A stretch of 64,000 nt of DNA from Desulfovibrionaceae bacterium (GTDB taxonomy: Bacteria > Desulfobacterota > Desulfovibrionia > Desulfovibrionales > Desulfovibrionaceae), in the NCBI GenBank assembly GCA_022510785.1, contig JAFLSV010000005.1, positions 1 through 64,000 of the forward strand, in the 5' to 3' direction. A model generated the notes under the pieces. It saw only the letters and a list, made by a program, of their open reading frames with translations, searched no databases and was not told the origin of the DNA. The translations under genes and the position numbers were made by a program. Below are positions 26,901-34,689 of this stretch, piece by piece; position 1 is the stretch's first letter, and every line of letters begins with the position of its first letter.

Positions 26901-28463
26901 ATGCCGCACACGCTTCACAACTCCCGCGAGCCGCGCGCTCTGCCCGCCGCCCTGCCCATGGTGGGGGCGGCCTTTATCCTGTTTCTGGTGGTGGTGGTCT
27001 TCACCGGGCGGAATATTCAGCAGACCGAGCGATCCGTGGCCCGCCTGCTGGCGGAACGCGGCAACGCCATCATTGAGATTTTTGAAAGCTCCTTGCGCAG
27101 CGATATGCGCACCCGCTCCGGGCTGCGCGTGCAGGAACTGCTGGAGGATCTCGCCTCGCGCGAGGATATTCTGTTTGTGGCCGTAACGCTGGGGGATGGT
27201 GAAATTATCGCCCACAGCGACTCCGGCCGGGTGGGGGGCCGCCTGCAGGCCGACGGCAGGCCCCTGGACGCGGAAATTCTGGCTCAGCTGCACGAGCGCG
27301 GGGAAGGCGAAGACGGCGGTTCCTGGGCTCTTATGCGCATGGAGGGTCACCGCGCCTTTGTGGTTCATCGGGCTCTGTTCCGGCCCAGGGGTGATACGCT
27401 GCAAAAAAATATGCCCCTCCGCCATTCGGAACCGGCCCGCCCCGAATTCGGTCACCGGATGTCCAGAATGACGCCGGAACGGATACAGGTGTTTGTGGGG
27501 CAGGATGCCCGCCTTCTGCAAACCATGCAGGAACAGAACATGCGATCCGCCCTGCTCTCCGGCATGCTGGTGCTTTTGACCGCCCTCACCGGCATAGCGG
27601 CCCTGCGCTATTTCGAGCGCGGCATGGAATCACGCCGCCGGATGCGCGAGGCGGAAAAGCTGGCCCAGAGCATGGTGGACGAGGTCAAGCGCCTGGAAAA
27701 GGAGATGCTCCGCCGGGAAAAACAGGCCGCCGTGGGCGATCTGGCTGCGGGTGTGGCCCATGAACTGCGCAATCCCTTAAGTTCCATCAAGGGCTATGCC
27801 ACCTATTTCGGCAGCCGCTTTCCCGAGGACAGCGAGGATCACCAGGCCGCCCGGATCATGGTGCAGGAGGTGGATCGCCTCAATCGGGTCATTACCGACC
27901 TCATCGGCGTCACGCGGCCCACGCACATTCACCCCGCCCCCACCGACATGGGGCGCCTGGTGGACGACATCCTGAGGCTGCTGAGCCAGGATGCCGGCCA
28001 GCGGGGCGTGGAGCTGCGGCGTGAGGGGCCTTCGGTCTTCGCCTGGATTGATCCCGACCGCCTGCGCCAGGCCGTCCTCAATGTCTGCCTGAACGCCGTG
28101 GAAGCCATGCCGGACGGCGGAACGGTGCGTTTGTGCCTGTCCTCCGATGAAAACCACGTTATGCTCGATGTGGTGGACAATGGTCCCGGCATTCCTTCCG
28201 AGCTGCTGAGCCGGGTTTTTGACCCCTATTTTACCACCAAGAGTCAGGGCACGGGACTGGGCCTGGTCATGGTCATGAACATCGTGGAGGCCCACGGCGG
28301 GTCGGTGCAGCTGAGTTCCGAGCCCGGTCAGGGAACCACGGTGCATTTCTCCCTGCCCCGCCGGCCACCGGAGCCGGTGCAGTCCCCATCCGCGCCCGAG
28401 GCTCCATCTCCGCCGGCCTTCACGGCCGCGGCGGATTCTGCCCGCAAGGACGGCTCATCATGA
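26901..28463 (+). CDS. Sensor histidine kinase (ZraS/NtrB-like)
   Basis: Membrane sensor of 520 residues. One helix (about 18-36) and a second (about 217-236) frame a periplasmic sensor region of about 180 residues that contains several His and Met residues. The cytoplasmic part has a coiled coil, a HisKA motif VAHELRNPLSSIKG with the phospho-His near 286, and a HATPase with NAVEAM, DNGPGIP and GTGLGL. A Pro/Ala-rich C-terminal tail follows. It overlaps the response regulator gene by four bases (ATGA). ZraS-like kinases sense zinc or envelope stress, but the signal here is unknown. Confidence 0.9.
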   Translation: MPHTLHNSREPRALPAALPMVGAAFILFLVVVVFTGRNIQQTERSVARLLAERGNAIIEIFESSLRSDMRTRSGLRVQELLEDLASREDILFVAVTLGDGEIIAHSDSGRVGGRLQADGRPLDAEILAQLHERGEGEDGGSWALMRMEGHRAFVVHRALFRPRGDTLQKNMPLRHSEPARPEFGHRMSRMTPERIQVFVGQDARLLQTMQEQNMRSALLSGMLVLLTALTGIAALRYFERGMESRRRMREAEKLAQSMVDEVKRLEKEMLRREKQAAVGDLAAGVAHELRNPLSSIKGYATYFGSRFPEDSEDHQAARIMVQEVDRLNRVITDLIGVTRPTHIHPAPTDMGRLVDDILRLLSQDAGQRGVELRREGPSVFAWIDPDRLRQAVLNVCLNAVEAMPDGGTVRLCLSSDENHVMLDVVDNGPGIPSELLSRVFDPYFTTKSQGTGLGLVMVMNIVEAHGGSVQLSSEPGQGTTVHFSLPRRPPEPVQSPSAPEAPSPPAFTAAADSARKDGSS

Positions 28464-29815
28464 AAATGCGCGCGCTTATTCTTATTGTGGATGACGACCA
28501 GCCCCACCGCTCCATGCTGCGCACCGTGCTGCGCGGCTGGGGCTATGCCGTGGAGGAGGCGGATGACGGCACCACAGCCGTGTCCCTGGTGCGTGAACAC
28601 GCCTTTGACGCCGTGCTGACCGACGTGCGCATGGCCCACATGGACGGTATGACGACCCTGAGGCAGATCCGCGCCTGGAACCCGGCCATTCCGGTGCTGA
28701 TCATGACGGCCTGGTCTTCGGTGGAAAGCGCGGTGGAGGCTCTGCGCCTGGGAGCTTACGACTATCTGACCAAGCCTCTGGATTTTGACGTGCTGCGCCT
28801 GTCTCTGGAGCGGGCCCTGGATCACACCCGTCTGGCCACGGAAAACCAGGAACTGCGCCGCCGCCTCACGCAGCAGGATTCGCCCATCATCGGGCACAGT
28901 CAGGCCATCCGCGAACTGGTGGAAATGGTGGAGACCGTGGCCCCCACCGAAGCCACGGTGCTCATCAGCGGCGAGTCGGGCACGGGCAAGGAGCTGGTGG
29001 CCCGCGCCATCCAGAGCGCCAGCCTGCGCAGGGACAAGCCCTTTGTCACCATCAACTGCGCGGCCCTGGCCGAAAATCTGCTGGAATCCGAATTGTTCGG
29101 GCATGAAAAAGGGGCGTTCACCGGAGCGGATCGCCGCCGTGAAGGGCGCTTTGTGCAGGCCGACAGGGGCACGCTTTTTCTGGATGAAATCGGGGAAATG
29201 CCCCTCAGCCTTCAGGCCAAGCTGCTCAGGGTGCTCCAGCAGGGCGAGGTGCAGCGGGTGGGCAGCGACGAGCCGCTGACCGTGGATGTGCGCGTTCTTG
29301 TGGCCACCAACCGGGTTTTAGCCGAGGAAGTGGCGGCCGGCCGTTTTCGGGAGGATCTGTTTTACCGGCTCAACGTCATCGGGCTGGAGGTGCCGCCCCT
29401 GCGGGCCCGGCAGGAAGATATTCCCCTGCTGGCGGCGGCGTTCCTGGAGCGCCACGCGGCGGCCAACCGGAAGGCACTTAAGGGATTCACCCCCCAGGCC
29501 ATGGATGCCCTGCTGCGCTATTCGTGGCCGGGCAACGTGCGCGAACTTGAGAACGCCGTGGAACGGGCGGTGATTCTGACCACCTCGGACTATGTGACCG
29601 AACGCGTCCTGCCCCTGACGGTGCAGAACGCGCCCCCTGCGCTTCAGCGCGGCCTGTCCTCGCTGGGCAGCATGTCGCTGGAGGATGTGGAAAAAAGGGC
29701 CATCGAGGCCACCTTGCGCGAAACCGACGCCAACAAAAGCGAAGCGGCAAGGCGTCTGGGCATAACGCGCGCGACGCTGCACAGCAAGTTGAAGAAATAC
29801 GGCCTGGAAGGCTGA
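28460..29815 (+). CDS. Sigma-54-dependent response regulator (ZraR/AtoC-like)
   Basis: NtrC-family regulator of 451 residues. Receiver domain with acidic pocket DDD at 11-13, phospho-acceptor Asp55 and the KPLDFD Lys; AAA+ domain with GESGTGKE near 175, GAFTGA near 218 and [11 protein letters not shown] near 240; Fis-type helix-turn-helix in the last 40 residues. Its ATGA overlap with the kinase gene defines a cognate pair. No sigma-54 target promoter was recognised next to it, so its regulon is probably elsewhere. Confidence 0.92.
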   Translation: MKMRALILIVDDDQPHRSMLRTVLRGWGYAVEEADDGTTAVSLVREHAFDAVLTDVRMAHMDGMTTLRQIRAWNPAIPVLIMTAWSSVESAVEALRLGAYDYLTKPLDFDVLRLSLERALDHTRLATENQELRRRLTQQDSPIIGHSQAIRELVEMVETVAPTEATVLISGESGTGKELVARAIQSASLRRDKPFVTINCAALAENLLESELFGHEKGAFTGADRRREGRFVQADRGTLFLDEIGEMPLSLQAKLLRVLQQGEVQRVGSDEPLTVDVRVLVATNRVLAEEVAAGRFREDLFYRLNVIGLEVPPLRARQEDIPLLAAAFLERHAAANRKALKGFTPQAMDALLRYSWPGNVRELENAVERAVILTTSDYVTERVLPLTVQNAPPALQRGLSSLGSMSLEDVEKRAIEATLRETDANKSEAARRLGITRATLHSKLKKYGLEG

Positions 29816-29837
29816 TCCGCTTCGCTTTTGTTGCTTC

Positions 29838-29965
29838 CCTGACCGGCGGAGCCGCGAGCGTAGCGAGCCCTGACCGAGGCGCGAAGGCCCGTCGCGGCTG
29901 TGCCGCGCGGGCATGGAGCTGAGCGCCGAGGGATCGAAGGCGCGGCGAGATCTGAGCGAGGCATG
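29838..29965. repeat. Degenerate GC-rich quasi-repeats between convergent genes
   Basis: Four imperfect copies of a unit beginning CTGAsCG and containing GGC and GAAG-like runs start near 29839, 29870, 29919 and 29952. They do not code for a recognisable protein on either strand. They sit between the response regulator stop and the strong hairpin at 29969-30003. Confidence 0.35.
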
Positions 29966-29968
29966 AAG

Positions 29969-30003
29969 TGAGGGGCTGAAAGGCGTGGCCTTTCAGCCCC
30001 TCA
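29969..30003. terminator. Strong bidirectional hairpin between convergent genes
   Basis: A perfect 16-bp stem (29969-29984 with 29988-30003) with a three-base loop. There is no clear T-run on either side, so it may stop polymerase less efficiently than a classic terminator or protect the 3' ends of the two convergent transcripts. Confidence 0.6.
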
Positions 30004-30037
30004 TGCGCATGGGGGAGTACCGTGCGGAAAAGACCCT

Positions 30038-31633
30038 CTAGTCTTTCTTCGTGTAATACGCGGCCAGTCTGTCTCCATCCTGGCGGATAATCTTGAGCCA
30101 GCAGGCGGTCAGAAGCAGCGCGGGCAGGGCCATGAGGGCGCCCGAGAAGTTGCCGAATATCTTGGCGACTTCCAGCCCGCCTATGGCCAGCAGCCCGAGA
30201 GCCAGGCTTGCCTGGGCCACGGCCCAGAAGGTGCGGTGCTTGCGTTCGGGGTCGCAGCCGTAGGGCATGGTTCTGGTGGCCGTGGACGCCACGATATAGC
30301 AGCCGGAGTCCACGCTGGTGGCCAGGAAGATGGTGGAAAAGGCGCAGTACGCCAAAAGCAGAACTGTGCTGCCGGGCAGGGTGCTCAGCACCGAGACCAT
30401 GGCCGCGGGGCCGCCCTGTTCCTTGAGGATGCTTACGGCGTCGATGAGACCGGTATGCTGGGCCCACAGCGTGTATGAGCCGAACACGCCGTGAATGAGG
30501 AAGCCGCCGGCCACGGTGCCGAACATGCCCCAGCCTATGACTTCACGCACGGTGCGGCCGCGCGAGATGCGGGCGATGAACAGCCCCATGAAGGGGCCGT
30601 ATCCGGCCCAGAACAGGGCGTAGAAGATGGTCCAGTCCTGGGGGAAGCTGCTTCCGCCAAAGGGATCGGTCCAGAAGGTCATGTTGAAGTAGTTGCCCAG
30701 CATCTTGCCCAGGCTGTTGGTGAAGATGTTGAACAGGGTTGTCGAGGGGCCGCATACCGCGCCGTAGACAATCATGCTCAGGGCGATGACCACGTTGGCG
30801 TTGCTCAGCCATTTGATGCCCTTGTCGAGGCCCAGCCACACGCTGGTGCCCGCAATGGCCGCGCTGACCAGCAGAATGGTGATTTCCACCGAAAACGAGG
30901 GCGTAATGCCAAACACCTGAACCAGGGCGGCCTCCACCGTGGGCAGCGAGATGCACATGGTCACGGCCGTGCAGAACAGAAGGCCAAGGATAAAGAAAAC
31001 ATCCACCGTGCGGCCCAAAAGCCGATCCTTGTGCCTGCCGATGATCATTTCGGCGGCGGAGCTGATGCGCAGGAAGGGCTTGCGCTTGATATGGAAAATG
31101 TAGGCGATGGGCAGGGCGGTGATGAAATAGGTGCACCACGCGTTGGGGCCCCAGTGCAGCAGCAGGTAGGTCAGTGACCACTCATAGGCTTCCAGGCTCA
31201 GGGGCTCGGCATGCTGGGGCGGCGTGACCAGATCCCACAAAGGTTCCACAATGGACCAGAACATGACGGCCCCGGCCACGCCGGAACAGAAAATCATGGC
31301 CACCCATGACGTCAGGGAGAACTCGGGCTTTTCATCCGGTTCGCCAAATTTGATGTTGCCATAGCGGCTGAACGCGAAAAAGGCGCACAAAAGCACCAGA
31401 AAGACGGTAATCCACAGATACAGGGTGCCAAAGTTGGCGGCGAAGGGGCGGTAGATGGCCCCGATAATTTTTTCGGATGCCGCGGGGTAGAGGAGAGAAG
31501 GAATGCTGATAAGGAAGATCACCAGAATGGCGGGGACAAAAATTTTCCATTCGGGGCGCAGATCGATGTCCGACGGACATTCATCGCGCAGGTCAATGTC
31601 TTTGTCCGGCCGATAATCCGAATCCTGACTCAT
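30038..31633 (-). CDS. BCCT-family transporter
   Basis: Betaine/carnitine/choline-type secondary carrier of 531 residues with about 12 membrane helices and an acidic N-terminal cytoplasmic stretch. The family signature region reads DWTIFYALFWAGYGPF followed by ARISRGRTVREVI. The second half matches the family closely, but the aromatic WAWW stretch of glycine-betaine and choline carriers is replaced by ALFW, so substrate recognition probably differs. The start at 31633 is chosen over one at 31692-31702 because AGGAG lies nine bases upstream and the longer form would overlap the sigma-54 promoter. It is divergent from the phosphatase-superfamily gene and shares its control region. Confidence 0.9.
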   Translation of the reverse strand: MSQDSDYRPDKDIDLRDECPSDIDLRPEWKIFVPAILVIFLISIPSLLYPAASEKIIGAIYRPFAANFGTLYLWITVFLVLLCAFFAFSRYGNIKFGEPDEKPEFSLTSWVAMIFCSGVAGAVMFWSIVEPLWDLVTPPQHAEPLSLEAYEWSLTYLLLHWGPNAWCTYFITALPIAYIFHIKRKPFLRISSAAEMIIGRHKDRLLGRTVDVFFILGLLFCTAVTMCISLPTVEAALVQVFGITPSFSVEITILLVSAAIAGTSVWLGLDKGIKWLSNANVVIALSMIVYGAVCGPSTTLFNIFTNSLGKMLGNYFNMTFWTDPFGGSSFPQDWTIFYALFWAGYGPFMGLFIARISRGRTVREVIGWGMFGTVAGGFLIHGVFGSYTLWAQHTGLIDAVSILKEQGGPAAMVSVLSTLPGSTVLLLAYCAFSTIFLATSVDSGCYIVASTATRTMPYGCDPERKHRTFWAVAQASLALGLLAIGGLEVAKIFGNFSGALMALPALLLTACWLKIIRQDGDRLAAYYTKKD

Positions 31634-31676
31634 GATCCTAATCTCCTGTTGAGGTGGGTCGATGATTCCTAAAAAA

Positions 31677-31692
31677 TGCATATATTGTGCCA
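31677..31692 (-). promoter_or_regulatory. Sigma-54 promoter of the BCCT gene
   Basis: Read on the minus strand the site is TGGCACAATATATGCA. It matches TGGCAC at -24 and TGCA at -12 with the exact ten-base GG-to-GC spacing. Transcription would begin near 31665, leaving a leader of about 30 bases. Confidence 0.7.
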
Positions 31693-31764
31693 TGAATAAC
31701 AATAAATAATTTTAGGGGGTTTTTGTAAAAAGAACCAAAAGGAGCATATATAAGATGATAAATA

Positions 31765-31858
31765 TGTCGCCTTTAACGCCATATATGTCGTTTTAAAAAA
31801 TGGTATAAAAAAGACTAAGTTAACAAAAAAAATTCAGATAAATACGACAGAAATGTCG
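31765..31858. promoter_or_regulatory. Candidate activator sites between divergent sigma-54 promoters
   Basis: ATGTCG occurs at 31764-31769, 31785-31790 and 31853-31858; the last pairs with CGACA at 31845-31849 to form the inverted repeat CGACAGAAATGTCG. The first two copies are 21 bases (two helical turns) apart. The surrounding DNA (about 31693-31850) is strikingly AT-rich compared with the rest of the window. The sites lie roughly 75-170 bases from the BCCT promoter and 150-250 from the opposite one, as expected for enhancers. Confidence 0.45.
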
Positions 31859-32010
31859 CACACGGGAAAAAGCATGGGCCGACGGGCGGGCCAGGAGGAC
31901 ATGTAAATTAATAAGGATGAACCGCGTTTTTCGGACGGCTGACTCAGCAAAGGCGGCCCTCAGCGGGCGTCTCTGGCTGGGGATTGTCCGCATTCAGGGA
32001 GAACTGTCTC

Positions 32011-32026
32011 TGGCATATTTTTTGAA
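32011..32026 (+). promoter_or_regulatory. Sigma-54 promoter of the phosphatase-superfamily gene
   Basis: TGGCATATTTTTTGAA has TGGCA at -24 and TTGA at -12 with correct spacing; the -12 C is replaced by A, so it is a weaker match than the divergent one. A start near 32036 gives a leader of about 50 bases before ATG 32089. Confidence 0.5.
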
Positions 32027-32088
32027 TATGTGTGGGGCGGCATGGGCGTTTTGCCCGTTCACACCGCAATGCTACCAAGGAGTTTTGT

Positions 32089-33975
32089 ATGGCCGCCAAA
32101 GCGAAACGCGCCGCCCTTATCGGGTATGACTGCCTGATCCCCAAACGCCTCGAGGCCATGCTGGCCGAGGGCGGCCTGGAGAATTTCCGAACCTTTATGG
32201 CCGAAGGCAGTTTCATTCCTGAAGGCTACAACCTGCCCACCGTCACGCCGCCCTCGTGGGCCACCATCTGCACCGGGGCCTATCCCCGCACGCACGGCGT
32301 GGAGGATTACTATTACTATCTGGAGGGCAACAGCCTGGAGCACAAGAAGACCTGCCAGGCTTTCGGCTCGGATATCCTGACGGCCCAGACCATTTGGGAT
32401 GCATGGGACAAGGCGGGCAAAAAGTGTGTGGTGATTAATTACCCCATGTCCTGGCCGTCGCACATGACGAACGGCGTCATGATCATGGGCCAGGGCCTGA
32501 CCCCGGCGGAAACCCGCTGGCCTTTGAACGGCAATGAGCACAAGGAATTTCTGGCGTCTGAAAACGTCATTTCCACCGAGTTTTATCACATGGGTGCCCA
32601 GGGGCGCTTTGAAGACGCTGAGGGCTGGGCGAATTTGCCTGACTGCGATGAGCCCCTGGAAATGCAGGTGAAGATGCGCTTCAAGGAATCCATCGAGCCC
32701 ATTGAGGATCAGGTGTGGTATGGCCTTGCGTGGGAAAGCGGTGACGACGGCTTTGACACTTTCGCCCTGTGTCCGGAAAAGGATTACGCCAAGGCCTTTT
32801 TCACCATCAGGGCGGGGCAGTGGAGCGAGCCCGTGGAGCACGACTTTACCGTGAAGGCCGATGGCCGCACGGAAAAGGGCGTGTTCCGCTGCAAGCTGCT
32901 GACCCTGTCGGACGACGCCGAGGACTTCAAGCTGTATGTGTCCGGCATTTCCGGGCGCACCGGCTTTATCGCCCCGCCGGAAGCGGCGAAAAACATTGAT
33001 TTTTCGCGTCACATCACGGCCAACGACATCGGCCTGGTGGCCTATTTGCACGGCGTTATTGACACGGACACCGTGTGCGAGCTGACCCAGTTCCACAGCG
33101 ACTGGCTGTGGAATGTCATCGAGTCCACCCTGAAGGCCAACCCCGACTGGGATTTGTTCTACATGCATTCGCATCCCATCGACTGGTTCTATCACGGCTG
33201 GCTGAGCGAGGTGGACAGCGCGGATGACAAGGTGCGCGCCCGCGCCCGCGCCATGGAGCGCCGCATTTACGAAATCGAGGATCGGCTTCTGGGGCGTCTC
33301 ATGAAGCTCATGGGTGACGAAACCCTCATGTGCGTGTGCTCGGATCACGGCGCCACCCCCATGGGCCCCATCCTGAACACCGCCGCCGCCCTCAGGCAGG
33401 CGGGCCTGTGCTCCTACGAGCCCAAAAAGTCCGAAAACTACTGGGATATCTATGAGGAAAGCGAAGGGTTCGACTATGTGCTGGATGTGAGCAAATCCCA
33501 GGCCGTGCCCCAGCGCTACATGTTCGTGTATGTGAATCTCAAGGGCAAATACCCCGGCGGCATTGTGGAGCCCGAAGACTACGAAAAGGTGCGCAGCCAG
33601 ATTATCGACGCCCTTCTGGATTACAAACACCCCGACACCGGCGAGCGGCCCATCCTGCTGGCCGTGCGCAGGGAAGACGCCCATGTGTTCGGCATGGGGG
33701 GCGCACAGGCGGGTGACGTGGTCTACGCCCTCAAACCCGAATACATGGCCGAGCACGGCTACGGCTTCCCCACCGGTGAATCCGGCTGCGGCAGCCTGAA
33801 GAACCTGCTCATGTTCCGCGGCCCCAACATCAAAAAGGGCTGCCGCTACCCGCGGCCGCGCTGGCTGGCCGACATTGTGCCGACCCTGTGCTATATCACG
33901 GGCAACCCCGTCCCGGCCGACGCCGAGGGCGCGCCCATATATCAGATTATGGAAAACCCGAATCTGGTGGATTGA
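32089..33975 (+). CDS. Alkaline-phosphatase-superfamily hydrolase (type I phosphodiesterase/nucleotide pyrophosphatase-like)
   Basis: Soluble protein of 628 residues without signal peptide. It follows the phosphodiesterase/nucleotide pyrophosphatase pattern. IGYD (Asp14, metal ligand) is followed by PTVTPPSWATICTG with the likely nucleophile Thr53, then MHSHPIDWFYHG (about 361-372) and CSDHGATP (about 421-428) with further metal ligands. A central insertion (about 150-300) is unusual. Where relatives carry a last metal-binding His near G-x-H, this protein reads TGESGCGSLKNL, so one ligand may be missing or different. AAGGAG is six bases before ATG 32089. Context with a BCCT carrier suggests hydrolysis of an imported ester; the substrate is unknown. 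Confidence 0.75.
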   Translation: MAAKAKRAALIGYDCLIPKRLEAMLAEGGLENFRTFMAEGSFIPEGYNLPTVTPPSWATICTGAYPRTHGVEDYYYYLEGNSLEHKKTCQAFGSDILTAQTIWDAWDKAGKKCVVINYPMSWPSHMTNGVMIMGQGLTPAETRWPLNGNEHKEFLASENVISTEFYHMGAQGRFEDAEGWANLPDCDEPLEMQVKMRFKESIEPIEDQVWYGLAWESGDDGFDTFALCPEKDYAKAFFTIRAGQWSEPVEHDFTVKADGRTEKGVFRCKLLTLSDDAEDFKLYVSGISGRTGFIAPPEAAKNIDFSRHITANDIGLVAYLHGVIDTDTVCELTQFHSDWLWNVIESTLKANPDWDLFYMHSHPIDWFYHGWLSEVDSADDKVRARARAMERRIYEIEDRLLGRLMKLMGDETLMCVCSDHGATPMGPILNTAAALRQAGLCSYEPKKSENYWDIYEESEGFDYVLDVSKSQAVPQRYMFVYVNLKGKYPGGIVEPEDYEKVRSQIIDALLDYKHPDTGERPILLAVRREDAHVFGMGGAQAGDVVYALKPEYMAEHGYGFPTGESGCGSLKNLLMFRGPNIKKGCRYPRPRWLADIVPTLCYITGNPVPADAEGAPIYQIMENPNLVD

Positions 33976-33984
33976 AACTCCTGC

Positions 33985-34056
33985 CCCGGGAATGGAGACC
34001 ATTTTCCCGGGTTCCTGTCACGCTTTTGAACGGCGGGGCCGCATGTCCGGCCCCGC
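33985..34056. other. Two hairpins between the hydrolase gene and its small neighbour
   Basis: CCCGGGAA (from 33985) pairs with TTCCCGGG (to 34011), and GCGGGGCCG (34033-34041) pairs with CGGCCCCGC (34048-34056). The second ends 15 bases before the next start. Neither has a T-run, so they are more likely mRNA-processing or stability structures that change the ratio of the two products than full terminators. Confidence 0.4.
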
Positions 34057-34071
34057 AAAAGGAAGACTGTC

Positions 34072-34632
34072 ATGGCCGAAAAAAAAGTGCTGCTCGTGCT
34101 GGCTGAGGATATGGATTGGAACGGCTCCGGCGAGGCTTTGGAGCAATTGAAGAAAAAGGCCGCCCTGCTGCCCCGTGCCGAAAGCGCGGGCCTGGCTGAT
34201 CTGGCCCGGAAAATGGGCGGCGTGGAGGTGCCCGCCGACGCCGAAGCCATGAAGGCCGCCATGTCCGGCGAAAACGGCCTGGCCGTGGCCCACGGCGCGG
34301 CCGCTCTGGCTCCGGCCCTGGAAGCGGCGGATCGCCGCACCCTGCTCCTGGTCGCCGCCGGGAACGGCGCGGCCCTTTACGGCATGGCCATCAACGCCAA
34401 GGCGGGCAGCGTCGACCGGGCCGTGAACGCCCAGGATCTGGCCGTCACCATGGCCGCCATAGGCGACTTGCCCCTGGATGAAACCTATACCGGCGGGATC
34501 ATTTACCAGGTGCTCAAAAATCCCAACTTCAAGCGGGACGAAATCAAAAAGCTTCAGGAAGCCATCCTGCGCATGGAATCCGTGCTGGAACGCAACAGCC
34601 GCGAGCCGTGGGAGAAGCACGACTGCGCCTGA
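34072..34632 (+). CDS. Small protein resembling only the C-terminal part of alkaline-phosphatase-superfamily enzymes
   Basis: 186 residues, preceded by GGAAG. Its middle and end (about 95-160: TLLLVAAGNGAALYGMA, then NAQDLAVTMAAIGDLP and TGGIIYQVLKNPN) follow the same pattern as the tail of the upstream hydrolase (LADIVPTLCYITGNP, GAPIYQIMENPN). No nucleophile or metal ligands are present. The N-terminal 90 residues, starting with KKVLLVLAEDMDWNG, are Ala/Leu/Lys-rich and unrecognised. It is probably co-transcribed with the hydrolase and could be a regulatory or structural partner, or a remnant of a duplicated gene; the intact frame and good ribosome site favour the former. Confidence 0.6.
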   Translation: MAEKKVLLVLAEDMDWNGSGEALEQLKKKAALLPRAESAGLADLARKMGGVEVPADAEAMKAAMSGENGLAVAHGAAALAPALEAADRRTLLLVAAGNGAALYGMAINAKAGSVDRAVNAQDLAVTMAAIGDLPLDETYTGGIIYQVLKNPNFKRDEIKKLQEAILRMESVLERNSREPWEKHDCA

Positions 34633-34689
34633 AAACAGGCGGAAGGGGAGTTCTTTGTTGCCCGGGAAGGCAGGGATGGAGCCGCCGGC

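Noticed and set aside
31917-32129. Small plus-strand frame in the divergent control region
   Set aside because: It crosses the sigma-54 promoter and the start of the hydrolase gene in another frame, has no ribosome binding site and no similarity.
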